Assembly (NCBI RefSeq): GCF_023146395.1
Contig: NZ_JAGLCD010000018.1
Span: 31,556-95,555, forward strand
Direction: 5' to 3'
DNA length: 64,000 bases
Source: Aeromicrobium sp.
GTDB taxonomy: Bacteria; Actinomycetota; Actinomycetes; Propionibacteriales; Nocardioidaceae
In this document: positions 25,191-33,585 of the stretch, piece after piece
Position numbering within the stretch: position 1 is the first letter of the stretch
Layout of the letters: each line of letters starts with the position of its first letter
The notes under the pieces: generated by a model
Seen by the model: the letters and a program-made list of their open reading frames with translations, nothing else
Told to the model about the DNA's origin: nothing
The model's database searches: none
Made by a program: the position numbers and the translations under genes

Positions 25191-26330
25191 ATGGACGACG
25201 TAGTCATCGCCGGTGTCGGCATCCATCCCTTCGGGCGCTTCGACACCGGGTATCGCGAGATCGGGGCGGTCGCGGCACGCGGCGCCCTGGCCGACGCCGG
25301 GATCTGCCTCGGTGACCTCGACATGGTGCTGGTCGCCAACGTCGGGGCCGAGATGGCCAAGGGACAGAACGTGCTCGAGCTGGTCGGTCGCCCCGGCGTC
25401 CCGGTCTTCAACGTCGAGGCCGCGTGCGCCTCGAGCGCCGGCACGCTGACGATGGCGGCCGAGCTCATCGAGGCGGGCGTCCACGACGCGATCCTCTGCC
25501 TCGGTGTCGAGAAGGCGCCCAAGGGCTTCATCGCCGGTGCGGGGTTCGAGGGGTGGCAGATCGAGAGCGGTCTGGGCATCACGCCGCTGTACTTCGCGCT
25601 CGCCGCCCAGGAGCTCATCGAGACGACGGACGCGACGATCGAGGACCTGGCCGACGTCAGCGTCAAGAACCACCGACACGCCGTCGACAACCCCGACGCG
25701 ATGTTCCGCAGCGAGGTCACGCGCGAGCAGGTGCTCGAGAGCCGTGCGGTCTGTCCGCCGCTCAACCTGTTGATGCTGTGTGCGCCGAACGAGGGCGCAG
25801 CCGCTGCGGTCCTCGTGAGCCGGAAGTTCGCGCGCGAGCGCGGCCTGGACGCGACCGTGCGGCTCCGTTCGGTCGCGACGGTCTCGCGGTCGGCCGACGA
25901 CTGGTTCGTGCCGGCGGTGTCCCGTCAGAGCGCGCGGATGACGAGCCTCACGGCGCGTGCCGCAACCCTGGCCTACGAGCGCGCCGGCATCGGCCCGGAC
26001 GAGCTCGACCTGGTCGAGTGCCAGGACACCGACGCGGGCTCGGAGCTCTGGGCCTACCGCGACCTCGGCCTGTGCAAGCCGGGCGAGGAGGCGGCCCTCC
26101 TGCGCTCGGGGGCCACGACGATCGGCGGCCGCATCCCGGTCAACCCGTCCGGTGGTCTGCTGTCCAAGGGTGAGCCGCTCGGCGCCTCGGGTCTGGGCCA
26201 GGTGCACGAGATCGTGCAGCAGCTGCGCGGACGGTGCGGGTCGCGCCAGGTCGAGGGCGCCCGCGTCGGAGCCGGACACGTCCTGGGTGCCGGACACAAC
26301 GCCAGTGTCGTGGTGATGAGCCGTGACTGA
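25191..26330 (+). CDS. Thiolase-family protein (acetyl-CoA acetyltransferase/SCP2-thiolase type)
   Basis: 379 residues. The nucleophilic cysteine is retained (VEAACASSAG, Cys79). The C-terminal region reads NPSGGLLSKGEPLGASGLGQ, where the classical GHP histidine is Glu, and GAGHVLGAGHNA replaces the second Cys-x-Gly motif. This pattern is typical of the SCP2-thiolase-like group that pairs with DUF35 proteins, and such a DUF35 gene follows directly. Expected reaction: thiolytic or related C-C cleavage of a 3-oxoacyl-CoA. The ATG at 25191 begins MDDVVIAGVG, 23 bp after the dehydrogenase. Confidence 0.82.
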   Translation: MDDVVIAGVGIHPFGRFDTGYREIGAVAARGALADAGICLGDLDMVLVANVGAEMAKGQNVLELVGRPGVPVFNVEAACASSAGTLTMAAELIEAGVHDAILCLGVEKAPKGFIAGAGFEGWQIESGLGITPLYFALAAQELIETTDATIEDLADVSVKNHRHAVDNPDAMFRSEVTREQVLESRAVCPPLNLLMLCAPNEGAAAAVLVSRKFARERGLDATVRLRSVATVSRSADDWFVPAVSRQSARMTSLTARAATLAYERAGIGPDELDLVECQDTDAGSELWAYRDLGLCKPGEEAALLRSGATTIGGRIPVNPSGGLLSKGEPLGASGLGQVHEIVQQLRGRCGSRQVEGARVGAGHVLGAGHNASVVVMSRD

Positions 26331-26343
26331 CGAGGGAGCGACG

Positions 26344-26736
26344 ATGAACCGATCCGGGACGATCCACGCCGGGGGCGACCTGCTCTCGCCGGGCAGCGCC
26401 GTGCGGCTGAACGCCTCGTTCTGTCGCGACTGCGACAGGTGGGAGTTCCCGGCCCGGACCTACTGTCCGACGTGCGACCAGGAGCCCACCACCGGGCCGT
26501 TGTCCCCGACGGCCGAGGTCATCGGGCACTCCGCCGTGCTCCACCAGCCGCCTGGCTCGTTGATCGATGCGCCCTACCCGGTGGCGCTCGCGTCGTTCCC
26601 CGAAGGGGTCGCCGTGCTGGGGGTGGTCGAGGACGCCGAGGTCGGTGAGGTCGCGATCGGCGACCAGGTCGAGACCGTCGCCCGTCTGGTCGGCGACTCG
26701 ATCGAGTACGCGTTCCGGTCCCGGCGATCCTCGTGA
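26344..26736 (+). CDS. DUF35 Zn-ribbon/OB-fold protein, thiolase partner
   Basis: 130-residue small protein with an N-terminal rubredoxin-like zinc ribbon (CRDC at one knuckle, CPTC at the other) and a C-terminal OB-fold (EVIGHSAVLH, VALASFPEGVAVLGVV). Proteins of this family bind thiolase-fold enzymes and are needed for their activity or acyl-CoA delivery. The ATG at 26344 has GAGGGAG 6-8 nt upstream; a GTG at 26323 overlapping the thiolase stop is the alternative. The pairing with the gene before it mirrors the pair at 31946/33169. Confidence 0.82.
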   Translation: MNRSGTIHAGGDLLSPGSAVRLNASFCRDCDRWEFPARTYCPTCDQEPTTGPLSPTAEVIGHSAVLHQPPGSLIDAPYPVALASFPEGVAVLGVVEDAEVGEVAIGDQVETVARLVGDSIEYAFRSRRSS

Positions 26737-27830
26737 CGGCCCGGCCCGGGAGCCGGGCCGAGCCCGTGCGACTCGGGATCGTCGGACTGGGTGCGACCTC
26801 GGGGTGGGCGGCCCGCTCGCACGTCCCGGCGACGCGCCTCGTGCCGCAGGTCCGGGTCGTGGCCTGCGCGAGCTCCTCGCCCGCCTCGGCCCAGGCGGCC
26901 GCGCAGGCGCACGGGATCGGGCGGTGGCACCCGGACGCCCGCTCGTTGGTGCACGACCCCGACGTGGAGGTCGTGGTCGTGTCGGTCAAGGTCCCGGAGC
27001 ACCGTGACCTCGTCCTCAGGGCGATCGAGGCCGGCAAGCACGTGTACTGCGAGTGGCCGCTGGCACGCGACGCCGAGGAGGCGCAGGAGCTGCTGACGGC
27101 CGCGCGGACCGCGCAGGTGCAGACGTTCGTCGGGCTCCAGTCGCGCTGGGCGCCCGGGGTCGCGGAGGCGCGGCGGCTCGTCGCCGCAGGCGCCCTCGGC
27201 CGTGTGCTCGACGTCCAGGTCACGGGGCACGGCCTGGTCGGCTCACCGACCCAGGACGACCGGGGTGCCTACCAGCTCGACCCTGCGAACGGCGCGCACC
27301 TGGGCACCATCGCCCTGGCGCACGTGGTCGACGCGCTCGACGAGGTCGTCGGCCCGTGGACCGTCGCGAGCGGGGTGCGGAGCACGCAGCACCCGGACGT
27401 GCAGCTGCGCCAGTCCGGTGGGCACGTCGGCTCGACGAGCCCCGACCACCTGGCCGTCACCGGCCTCGCCGGCACCGCGGTGGTGTCGGTGCACCTGCGT
27501 CCCGGGGTCCCGTCCGACGGGCTGCCGGGCCTTCGCTGGGAGGTCCGAGGGTCCGCCGGAAGCCTGACGATCGTGGGTGACCTGGCCCTCCCGGAGATGA
27601 CGCGGACGAGCCTCGAGCTCCGCACGGGTGGGTCGACCGAGACCCGCTCGTGGGGCGACCTCGTCGCGGGTGCACCCGGTGACGACCCGGTCGTGGTGCC
27701 GCTCGTGGCGGCGTGGACCGAGGTCGCTGCGGCGGTCCGATCCGGCGGCACGGCGGTGCCGGGGTTCGACCGGGCGGTCGCACTGCACGAGCGTTTCGCC
27801 GCGATCCGGTGGGCCGACACCGGTGCCTGA
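26733..27830 (+). CDS. Gfo/Idh/MocA family oxidoreductase
   Basis: 365 residues. The N-terminal Rossmann domain carries LGIVGLGATSGWAARSHVPA, and the GKHVYCEWPLARDAEEAQEL block takes the place of the usual EKP motif. The C-terminal alpha/beta domain has GAHLGTIALAHVVDAL. The GLQSRWAPGV segment recalls Gal80-like members. NAD(P)-dependent oxidation or reduction of a hydroxylated ring is the general family role. It is unusual inside a beta-oxidation operon and may process a cyclic alcohol. The GTG start overlaps the DUF35 stop. Confidence 0.78.
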   Translation: MTARPGSRAEPVRLGIVGLGATSGWAARSHVPATRLVPQVRVVACASSSPASAQAAAQAHGIGRWHPDARSLVHDPDVEVVVVSVKVPEHRDLVLRAIEAGKHVYCEWPLARDAEEAQELLTAARTAQVQTFVGLQSRWAPGVAEARRLVAAGALGRVLDVQVTGHGLVGSPTQDDRGAYQLDPANGAHLGTIALAHVVDALDEVVGPWTVASGVRSTQHPDVQLRQSGGHVGSTSPDHLAVTGLAGTAVVSVHLRPGVPSDGLPGLRWEVRGSAGSLTIVGDLALPEMTRTSLELRTGGSTETRSWGDLVAGAPGDDPVVVPLVAAWTEVAAAVRSGGTAVPGFDRAVALHERFAAIRWADTGA

Positions 27831-28647
27831 CCCCGCCGCGCTGAGCCGCGTGGCCCGGCTCCAGGCGATCAGTCCCGAGCGCCATCGGGAGTCCGAGCCA
27901 CTCTTCGACGACGGGCTCCCGCGTCACTACGGCGGCCGCTCGCTCGCGCAGGCGGTCCGGGCGGCGGGGCTGACGGTCGACGAGGCGATGGTCGTCCACT
28001 CGGTCCACGCCTCCTTCCTCGCGGGGGGCGAGGTGGGCGTCCCCGTGGAGCTGGCGGTCGCGTCCCTGCGCGACGGCCGGTCGTTCGCGACGCGAGGTGT
28101 CGACTCCTGGCAGGGCGCGAGTCGGGTCCTGCAGGCGATGGTCTCGTTCCATCGGCCCGAACGAGGCGACGAGTGGGACCCGCACCCGGACCGACCGCTC
28201 CCGCCCCTTCCGGCCGGGCGGGCGAGCGGCGTCGTCTCGCCCCTGGCCGGGTTCGAGATCCGGGCCGAGCACGGCGTCTCGGAGCGAGGCTGGCCGCGCC
28301 ACCCGTACTGGTTCCGGACCGTCGACCGGGTCGACGACGATCCCCGCGTCCACGAGTGCCTGCTCGCCTACGTCTCCGACGCCGGGCTCGTGTGGGCCTC
28401 ACGACGTCTCGGCACGGCCGGCCTGGTCGACCGGCAGCTCGCGAGCCTCGACCACGCGATGTGGTTCCACCGTCGCCCGCGGGTCGACGAGTGGATGGTG
28501 TGCGAGGCCGAGCCCGTGGTCAACACCGGCGCACGGGGGCTGACCTCGGCGCGCATCCGGGACGCCGACGGGCGGCTCGTGGCCTCGGTCATGCAGGAGA
28601 CGCTGTTCCGTCCGGGCCCTGGAGGTCCGCGCGTAGCTGGCGCTTGA
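27823..28647 (+). CDS. Acyl-CoA thioesterase, TesB-like (double hot-dog)
   Basis: 274 residues with the two-repeat TesB architecture. The first hot-dog has HYGGRSLAQAVRAA and VVHSVHASFLAGGEV followed by LRDGRSFATRGV. The second has ASLDHAMWFHRRPRVDEWMV, GLTSARI and ASVMQET. The Asp of LDHAMW, Thr of GLTSARI and Gln of MQET match the TesB catalytic triad. It hydrolyses acyl-CoA to acid plus CoA, perhaps to relieve CoA trapping. The GTG at 27823 overlaps the upstream gene by 8 bp. Its 3' end overlaps the convergent ligase gene by 59 bp. Confidence 0.82.
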   Translation: MPDPAALSRVARLQAISPERHRESEPLFDDGLPRHYGGRSLAQAVRAAGLTVDEAMVVHSVHASFLAGGEVGVPVELAVASLRDGRSFATRGVDSWQGASRVLQAMVSFHRPERGDEWDPHPDRPLPPLPAGRASGVVSPLAGFEIRAEHGVSERGWPRHPYWFRTVDRVDDDPRVHECLLAYVSDAGLVWASRRLGTAGLVDRQLASLDHAMWFHRRPRVDEWMVCEAEPVVNTGARGLTSARIRDADGRLVASVMQETLFRPGPGGPRVAGA

Positions 28648-30154
28648 GGACCTTGCCGTAGGCGTTCCTCGGCAGTGCGTCGACCCACACGACCCGCTTC
28701 GGCGCCTTGTAGCCCGCGAGCCGTGCCCGGCAGAACGCCAGCACCTCGTCCTCGTCGGCCCGGGCCCCGTCGGCCAGGACCACGACGGCCGTGACCTCCT
28801 CGCCCCAGACCCGGTGGGGGAGCCCGACGACCGCGGCCTGACCGACGCCGGGTGCGTCGACCAGGACCTCCTCCACCTCGCGTGCGTACACGTTCGAGCC
28901 GCCGGTCACGATCATGTCCTTGACGCGGTCGACGAGGTACAGGTGGCCGGCCTCGTCGACCCGGCCCATGTCGCCGGTGTGCAGCCAGCCCTGGTCCAGG
29001 GTCGAGGCGGTGGCCTCGGGGCGGTTCCAGTACCCGAGCATGACCTGAGGTGCCCGGCCCCAGACCTCCCCGACCTCGCCGGTCGGGACGTCGGCGCCGT
29101 GGTCGTCGACGACGCGGATCTCGCGTCCTGGGATGAGCCGCCCGGCCGACCGGGCCAGCGTCGGGTCGTCCAGCTCCGCGGCCCGTCGGTGCTCCGCGGA
29201 CCCCAGCGAGGTCAAGAACATGGGGGCCTCCATCTGGGCGAACGACTGCACGAGACGGGCGTCGAACCGGCGCGTCGCCTCGAGGAACGTCGGCGCGTCG
29301 ATCGGCGACCCGGCGTAGTACAGCCAGCGGAAGTCCGGGTGCGGGCTCCAGTCGTCCGGCAGCACGTCGAGGAGCATGCGGATCATCGAGGGCACGAGGA
29401 ACAGGCCGTGGGCCTCTCCGCGGCGCAGCAGCTCGGCGGTCTGAGCGGCGTCGTACCCCCGGACCAGCAGGTTCACCCCGCCGCTGCGGACGGTCGGCAG
29501 GAACAGGAAGCCCGCGCCGTGCGTGAGCGGGGCGGGGTGCATCACCGCGACGCCGTCCGGGAAGCCGAGGAGGTCGCTCGCGGTGTCGCTGACGCTGCTC
29601 CAGGCGCCGTGGCTCAGCATCACGGCCTTCGGGGCACCCGTCGTGCCGCTCGTGTACATCAGGCTGCAGACGTCCGCGGCGTCCGCGTGGTGCGGCGTGA
29701 GGTCCGACGCGCGTGAGACGTCCTCGAGGCTGGGCACGCCGTCCGTCCGCCCCGTCACGTCGACGAGGCGCGGCAGGTCTATCGTCGTCCGCGCCCGGAG
29801 GTCGGCCAGGAACGACGTCTCGGTGACGAGCAGCGTGGCTCCGGAGTCGGTGAGCATGTGGTCGAAGTCGGCCACCGTGAGGCGGGTGTTCAGGGGCACC
29901 ACGACGGCTCCCGCGGCGAGCGCACCGACGAACGCGACGACGTACTCGCACGAGTTGTGCAGCAGCAGCGCGACCCGGTCGCCGGGCCGGACGCCGTCCT
30001 CGGCGAGCCCGGCCGCGAAGGCACCGGCGGCGTCGCGCAGCGCGGTGTAGGTCAGGTCGCGTCCCGCCGAGAGGTCGCGCAGGGCCACGCGGTCGGGCGT
30101 GCGCGCCGCGGCGTCCCAGACGGCCCCGGCGATGTTGGCGTTGGTCCTGGTCAT
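28589..30154 (-). CDS. Acyl-CoA synthetase (AMP-forming)
   Basis: 521-residue ANL-family ligase with ATP loop YTSGTTGAPKAVMLSHG, HPAPLTHGAGF, the HTGDMGRVDEAGHLYLVDR hinge and the catalytic lysine at NAYGKVLKRQLR. It activates a free acid to its CoA ester. The ATG at 30154 (MTRTNANIAG) has AAGGGGA upstream; the open frame beyond is not used. It is transcribed away from the acyl-CoA dehydrogenase operon at 30334. The 179-bp divergent region holds two class B sites, so both sides are probably co-regulated. The paralogues at 14905, 37604 and 63708 suggest several acids are activated. Confidence 0.87.
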   Translation of the reverse strand: MTRTNANIAGAVWDAAARTPDRVALRDLSAGRDLTYTALRDAAGAFAAGLAEDGVRPGDRVALLLHNSCEYVVAFVGALAAGAVVVPLNTRLTVADFDHMLTDSGATLLVTETSFLADLRARTTIDLPRLVDVTGRTDGVPSLEDVSRASDLTPHHADAADVCSLMYTSGTTGAPKAVMLSHGAWSSVSDTASDLLGFPDGVAVMHPAPLTHGAGFLFLPTVRSGGVNLLVRGYDAAQTAELLRRGEAHGLFLVPSMIRMLLDVLPDDWSPHPDFRWLYYAGSPIDAPTFLEATRRFDARLVQSFAQMEAPMFLTSLGSAEHRRAAELDDPTLARSAGRLIPGREIRVVDDHGADVPTGEVGEVWGRAPQVMLGYWNRPEATASTLDQGWLHTGDMGRVDEAGHLYLVDRVKDMIVTGGSNVYAREVEEVLVDAPGVGQAAVVGLPHRVWGEEVTAVVVLADGARADEDEVLAFCRARLAGYKAPKRVVWVDALPRNAYGKVLKRQLRADLQGPDGTASPA

Positions 30155-30208
30155 CCATGTCCCCTTCGGGTCCGATCGGCAGCGTGCTGCCCGTGATGCT
30201 GCCACGAC

Positions 30209-30224
30209 AAACAAACGCTTGTCT
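30209..30224. promoter_or_regulatory. Class B operator-like palindrome (ligase side)
   Basis: AAACAAACGCTTGTCT is symmetrical at 12 of 16 positions and shares AAACAAACGCTTG with the site at 3029. It lies 55 bp upstream of the ligase start at 30154 on the minus strand. Confidence 0.55.
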
Positions 30225-30286
30225 ATTGTGAGGCGCGCTCCCGCGTCGGGCTGCCGACCTGGGGTCTGGCCAGGAGCCGATGTTCA

Positions 30287-30296
30287 CACTATAGTG
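30287..30296. promoter_or_regulatory. Perfect palindrome CACTATAGTG, possible -10 region
   Basis: A 10-bp perfect palindrome lies just upstream of the class B site at 30302. It contains TATAGT, which resembles a -10 hexamer, and stands about 40 bp before the acyl-CoA dehydrogenase start. A matching -35 box is not clear, so the promoter assignment is tentative. Confidence 0.3.
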
Positions 30297-30301
30297 CGGA
30301 A

Positions 30302-30317
30302 ACAAACGATCGTTAGT
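30302..30317. promoter_or_regulatory. Class B operator-like palindrome (dehydrogenase side)
   Basis: ACAAACGATCGTTAGT is symmetrical at 14 of 16 positions around the perfect core AACGATCGTT. It lies 17-32 bp upstream of the acyl-CoA dehydrogenase ATG at 30334, just before its GAGG ribosome-binding site, where a bound repressor would block transcription of the operon. Confidence 0.55.
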
Positions 30318-30333
30318 AGAGGATGTGGGCCGG

Positions 30334-31470
30334 ATGGACTTTCGTCACACCTACGAGCAGCAGGCGTGGAAGGACACCCTGCACTCCTTCATGGAGAAGG
30401 AGGTCGGTCGCGAGTACACCCGCGAGCACGACGAGAGCCGCGAGTTCCCGGACGAGGCGTACCAGAAGATCGCCGACCAGGGCTGGCTCGGACTCCTCGT
30501 CCCCGAGGAGCTGGGCGGTCTGGCCGCCGACCCCGTGTACTACGCGATCTTCTGCGAGGCGATGGCCAAGTACAGCCTCGACACGGCTGCGTGCGTCATG
30601 ACGTCGATGTTCACCGCGACCAACATCGTGCGCCACGGCACCCAGGCGCAGAAGGACGAGCACCTGCCGGCGTACCTGGCCGGCCAGCGCAAGTTCAGCG
30701 TGTCGATCAGCGAGCCGGAGGCCGGGTCGGACGCCGCAGCGGTCAAGACCAAGGCCGTGCTCGACGGTGACGAGTGGGTCCTGAACGGCAACAAGATCTG
30801 GTGCTCGGGCGCCCACCTGCCGGGCGCCGTGATCACGGTCCTCGCCCGCACGAGCGAGGACCGGCACCGCGGGATGAGCCTGATCCTGGTGCCCAACGAC
30901 ACCCCGGGCCTCGACATCCGGAAGATGCCGACCATCGTGCGGCGCAGTCTCGGGACGACCGAGTACTTCCTGACCGACGTCCGGGTTCCTCGCGACAACA
31001 TCCTGGGCGAGCCCGGCCAGGGCTGGGAGTTCATCAACGGGCACCTCGAGTACGAGCGTCTCGGCCTGGCCGCCTCCTACGTCGGCAACGCGCGGACCGC
31101 GCTCGACGACACGATCGCCTACACCAAGCAGCGCACCCAGTTCGGCCGGTCGTTGTCGTCGTTCCAGGTGCTCAAGCACCGGATGGCCGAGAACGAGACC
31201 GAGCTGCAGGCCGCCCGCCTCCTGGTGTTCCAGGCGGCCACCAAGATGGCGCGCGGCGAGCGGGCCGTCCAGGAGGTCTCGATGGCGAAGGTCTTCGCCG
31301 CCGACGTCGCCTACAAGATCGCCTTCAACGGGATGCAGGCCCTGGGTGGCTACTCGCAGCTCCCCGAGTACGACATGGAGCGGTACTTCCGCGAGGCCAA
31401 GCACGGCATGGTCGGCGGCGGCGCCAACGAGATCCAGCGCACGATCATCGCCCGGGAGATGGGCCTGTGA
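30334..31470 (+). CDS. Acyl-CoA dehydrogenase
   Basis: 378 residues with all FadE blocks: FSVSISEPEAGSDAAAVKT, WCSGAHLPGAVITVLAR, LEYERLGLAASYVGNARTAL, KQRTQFGRSLSSFQVLKHRM and the C-terminal GGGANEIQRTIIAREMGL. The catalytic Glu region (YFREAKHG) is in the usual place. It introduces the 2,3-double bond in a CoA thioester and passes electrons to ETF. The ATG at 30334 has AGAGGA 10 nt upstream; a GTG at 30325 is too close to that site. It is the first gene of a five-gene chain of 4-bp overlaps. Confidence 0.88.
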   Translation: MDFRHTYEQQAWKDTLHSFMEKEVGREYTREHDESREFPDEAYQKIADQGWLGLLVPEELGGLAADPVYYAIFCEAMAKYSLDTAACVMTSMFTATNIVRHGTQAQKDEHLPAYLAGQRKFSVSISEPEAGSDAAAVKTKAVLDGDEWVLNGNKIWCSGAHLPGAVITVLARTSEDRHRGMSLILVPNDTPGLDIRKMPTIVRRSLGTTEYFLTDVRVPRDNILGEPGQGWEFINGHLEYERLGLAASYVGNARTALDDTIAYTKQRTQFGRSLSSFQVLKHRMAENETELQAARLLVFQAATKMARGERAVQEVSMAKVFAADVAYKIAFNGMQALGGYSQLPEYDMERYFREAKHGMVGGGANEIQRTIIAREMGL

Positions 31471-31949
31471 CCTGGCAGGAGACGGTCGGCGACCGCGCCT
31501 TCGAGGACTTCGCGCCGGGGGAGACGATCGAGACCGCCGGCCGCACGGTCGAGCTCTCCGACATCCTGCAGTTCGCGGGGCTGACGGGCGACAGCTACCC
31601 GCTGCACGTCAACGAGGAGTACGCGCGGTCCACGCCCTTCGGCGGCCGCATCGCGCACGGCCCGCTGACCTTCTCCTTCGCCGTCGGCCAGGTCGCCCTG
31701 TCGGGCTGGTACGGCAACGCGATCCTCGCGCTCCTGGAGTGCCAGTCGATGCGGGCGACGGCGCCGGTCCGGCCGGGCGACACGATCCGCGTGCGCGCGA
31801 CGGTCGCCGAGCTCGCCGAGGCCAAGAGCCCCAAGAACGGAACCCTGCACGTCGACTACGTCGTGCTCAACCAGCGGGACGAGACGGTCATGACCTTCCA
31901 CTGGATCATGCTCGCTCGCCGCCGATCCCCTCTGGAGGACCAGTCATGA
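31467..31949 (+). CDS. MaoC-like enoyl-CoA hydratase
   Basis: 160-residue single hot-dog protein with the hydratase motif pattern FAGLTGDSYPLHVNEEYA (D-x4-H catalytic pair) and FGGRIAHGPLTFSFAVGQ. It hydrates a 2-enoyl-CoA to a 3-hydroxyacyl-CoA. It sits between the acyl-CoA dehydrogenase and an Ltp2-like aldolase. This mirrors the order dehydrogenase, hydratase (ChsH1-like), retro-aldolase of steroid side-chain removal. Start GTG at 31467 overlaps the dehydrogenase stop. Confidence 0.85.
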   Translation: MTWQETVGDRAFEDFAPGETIETAGRTVELSDILQFAGLTGDSYPLHVNEEYARSTPFGGRIAHGPLTFSFAVGQVALSGWYGNAILALLECQSMRATAPVRPGDTIRVRATVAELAEAKSPKNGTLHVDYVVLNQRDETVMTFHWIMLARRRSPLEDQS

Positions 31950-33172
31950 CCGCCACCCTCGAGCACGCGCTCCCCTTCCCCGAGGCCGGCTCGGCCGCGG
32001 ACGCGGCCTTCATCGGCATCGGGGAGCTCCCGTCGGGGCGCTTCGCCGACCGCACCTTCATGGGTGCGCTCGTCGAGGTCTCCGCACGCGCCATCATCGA
32101 CGCCGGGCTCCGCCCCCGTGACATCGACACGATCCTGCTGATCCCGTGCCTGCACGGCGGCCGCGACCAGGCCGACCTGATCTTCTCGCGCCTCGTCGAG
32201 GAGCTCGGGCTCAACGGCCGGGCCAAGAGCAGCATGATGATCCACTCCGGCGGGTCCACGAGCGACAGCGCGACCCGGGTCGCGGCCGGTCTCATCGCGT
32301 CGGGCCAGGCCCACAACGTGCTGATCGCCCAGGCGGACCGCTGGGGCTCGGCGCCGGTCACCGACATGGTCGACATGCTCAGTGGCTTCGGCATCCCGCG
32401 CGAGTGGGAGGTCCCGGCCGGTGTCACCTTCAACGCGGTCGGTGGGCTCATCACGCGTCGCTACATGCACGCCAGCGGCTCGACCCCCGAGGAGATGGCG
32501 TCGATCTGCGTCGCGCTGCGGGACTGGGCGCGCCTCAACCCGAACGCGATGTTCAAGGACAAGGAGCTCACGGTCGAGCGGGTGCTCGCGTCCAAGATGG
32601 TCGCCGACCCCGTCCACGCGATGGAGTGCCCCATGCTGGCCGACGGCGCCGTCGCGCTGGTCATGACGAGCGCGACGCAGGCCCGCCGCAGCAAGGACGC
32701 GTGGGTGCGCATCGCCGGTTCCGGCGGCACCGTGTCGCACTACAGCCTGGGCCAGGAGGCCGACCTCGCGGTGATGAACTGGCCGCGCGCGGGCGTCGAG
32801 GCGTACGAGCAGGCCGGGTGGGGGCCGGAGGAGGTCGACGTCGCGCAGGTCTACGACTCGTACGCCGCGGTCGTGGCGCAGGGTCTCGAGGGCCTCGGCC
32901 TGGCCCCGTTCGGCGAGGCCGCGAGGCAGTTCGCGGCGGGCCGGTTCTCGCCGGGCGGTGAGCTGCCGACGAACACCAACGGCGGTCTGCTCTCGGCCGG
33001 TCACACCGGGGTCGGAGGTGGCACGGCGCTGCTGGCCGAGGGGGTCCGCCAGCTCCTGGGCCGCGCCGAGGGCGCGCGCCAGGTCGACGGGGCCGCGCGT
33101 GCGGTCATCGGCGGCACCGGCGGCACGTACATGGACAGCCAAGTGATGCTTCTCGAGAGGGTGACCCGATGA
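31946..33172 (+). CDS. Ltp2-like thiolase-fold aldolase (cysteine lost)
   Basis: 408 residues with the SCP2-thiolase fold. The nucleophilic cysteine position aligns with Gly103 (IHSGGSTSDSATRVA), where the two other thiolases here have Cys (Cys79 and Cys85). The C-terminal loop reads TNTNGGLLSAGHTGVGGG, and VAQVYDSYAAVVAQGLEG carries tyrosines in the region used by Ltp2. Loss of Cys plus an adjacent MaoC hydratase and DUF35 partner (33169) is the arrangement of the steroid retro-aldolase Ltp2-ChsH2. A retro-aldol cleavage of a tertiary 3-hydroxyacyl-CoA is therefore more likely than thiolysis. The ATG overlaps the MaoC stop. Confidence 0.82.
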   Translation: MTATLEHALPFPEAGSAADAAFIGIGELPSGRFADRTFMGALVEVSARAIIDAGLRPRDIDTILLIPCLHGGRDQADLIFSRLVEELGLNGRAKSSMMIHSGGSTSDSATRVAAGLIASGQAHNVLIAQADRWGSAPVTDMVDMLSGFGIPREWEVPAGVTFNAVGGLITRRYMHASGSTPEEMASICVALRDWARLNPNAMFKDKELTVERVLASKMVADPVHAMECPMLADGAVALVMTSATQARRSKDAWVRIAGSGGTVSHYSLGQEADLAVMNWPRAGVEAYEQAGWGPEEVDVAQVYDSYAAVVAQGLEGLGLAPFGEAARQFAAGRFSPGGELPTNTNGGLLSAGHTGVGGGTALLAEGVRQLLGRAEGARQVDGAARAVIGGTGGTYMDSQVMLLERVTR

Positions 33173-33585
33173 CCAGCGAGCCGATCATGCACGACCTGAC
33201 CGTCGACTACTACGCGAGCCTGGCCGACGGCCGGTTGAGCGTCCAGCAGTGCGGCGACTGCGACCACCGGATCATGTACCCCCGGTACCGCTGCACGGAG
33301 TGCTTCTCGTCCAACCTCGGGTGGGTCGACGACACGGGCGAGGGCACGCTCCACAGCTTCACGATCCAGCGCATCGGGGCCCCGACCGAGTTCGGCGCCG
33401 ACGGGCCCTACGCGGTCGGGATCGTCAAGCTCGACTCCGGACCCCAGATGCTCGGCCGTCTCTGGCCGGGCGAGGACGGCACGTGGGACCACTACGCGTG
33501 CGACGGCCGGGTCGTGTTCAGGCCCGCCGATGCTGACGAGATCGCCGAGCACCCGGCGGCGTGGTTCGCCACCGTGTCGTCATGA
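33169..33585 (+). CDS. DUF35 Zn-ribbon/OB-fold protein, aldolase partner
   Basis: 138 residues with a zinc ribbon (CGDC and CTEC knuckles) followed by an OB-fold (GEGTLHSFTIQRIG, PYAVGIVKLDSGPQMLGRL). This is the domain that docks to Ltp2-type aldolases, in ChsH2 as part of a fusion and here as a free protein. The ATG overlaps the aldolase stop and the TGA overlaps the next ATG, consistent with stoichiometric complex assembly. Confidence 0.85.
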   Translation: MTSEPIMHDLTVDYYASLADGRLSVQQCGDCDHRIMYPRYRCTECFSSNLGWVDDTGEGTLHSFTIQRIGAPTEFGADGPYAVGIVKLDSGPQMLGRLWPGEDGTWDHYACDGRVVFRPADADEIAEHPAAWFATVSS

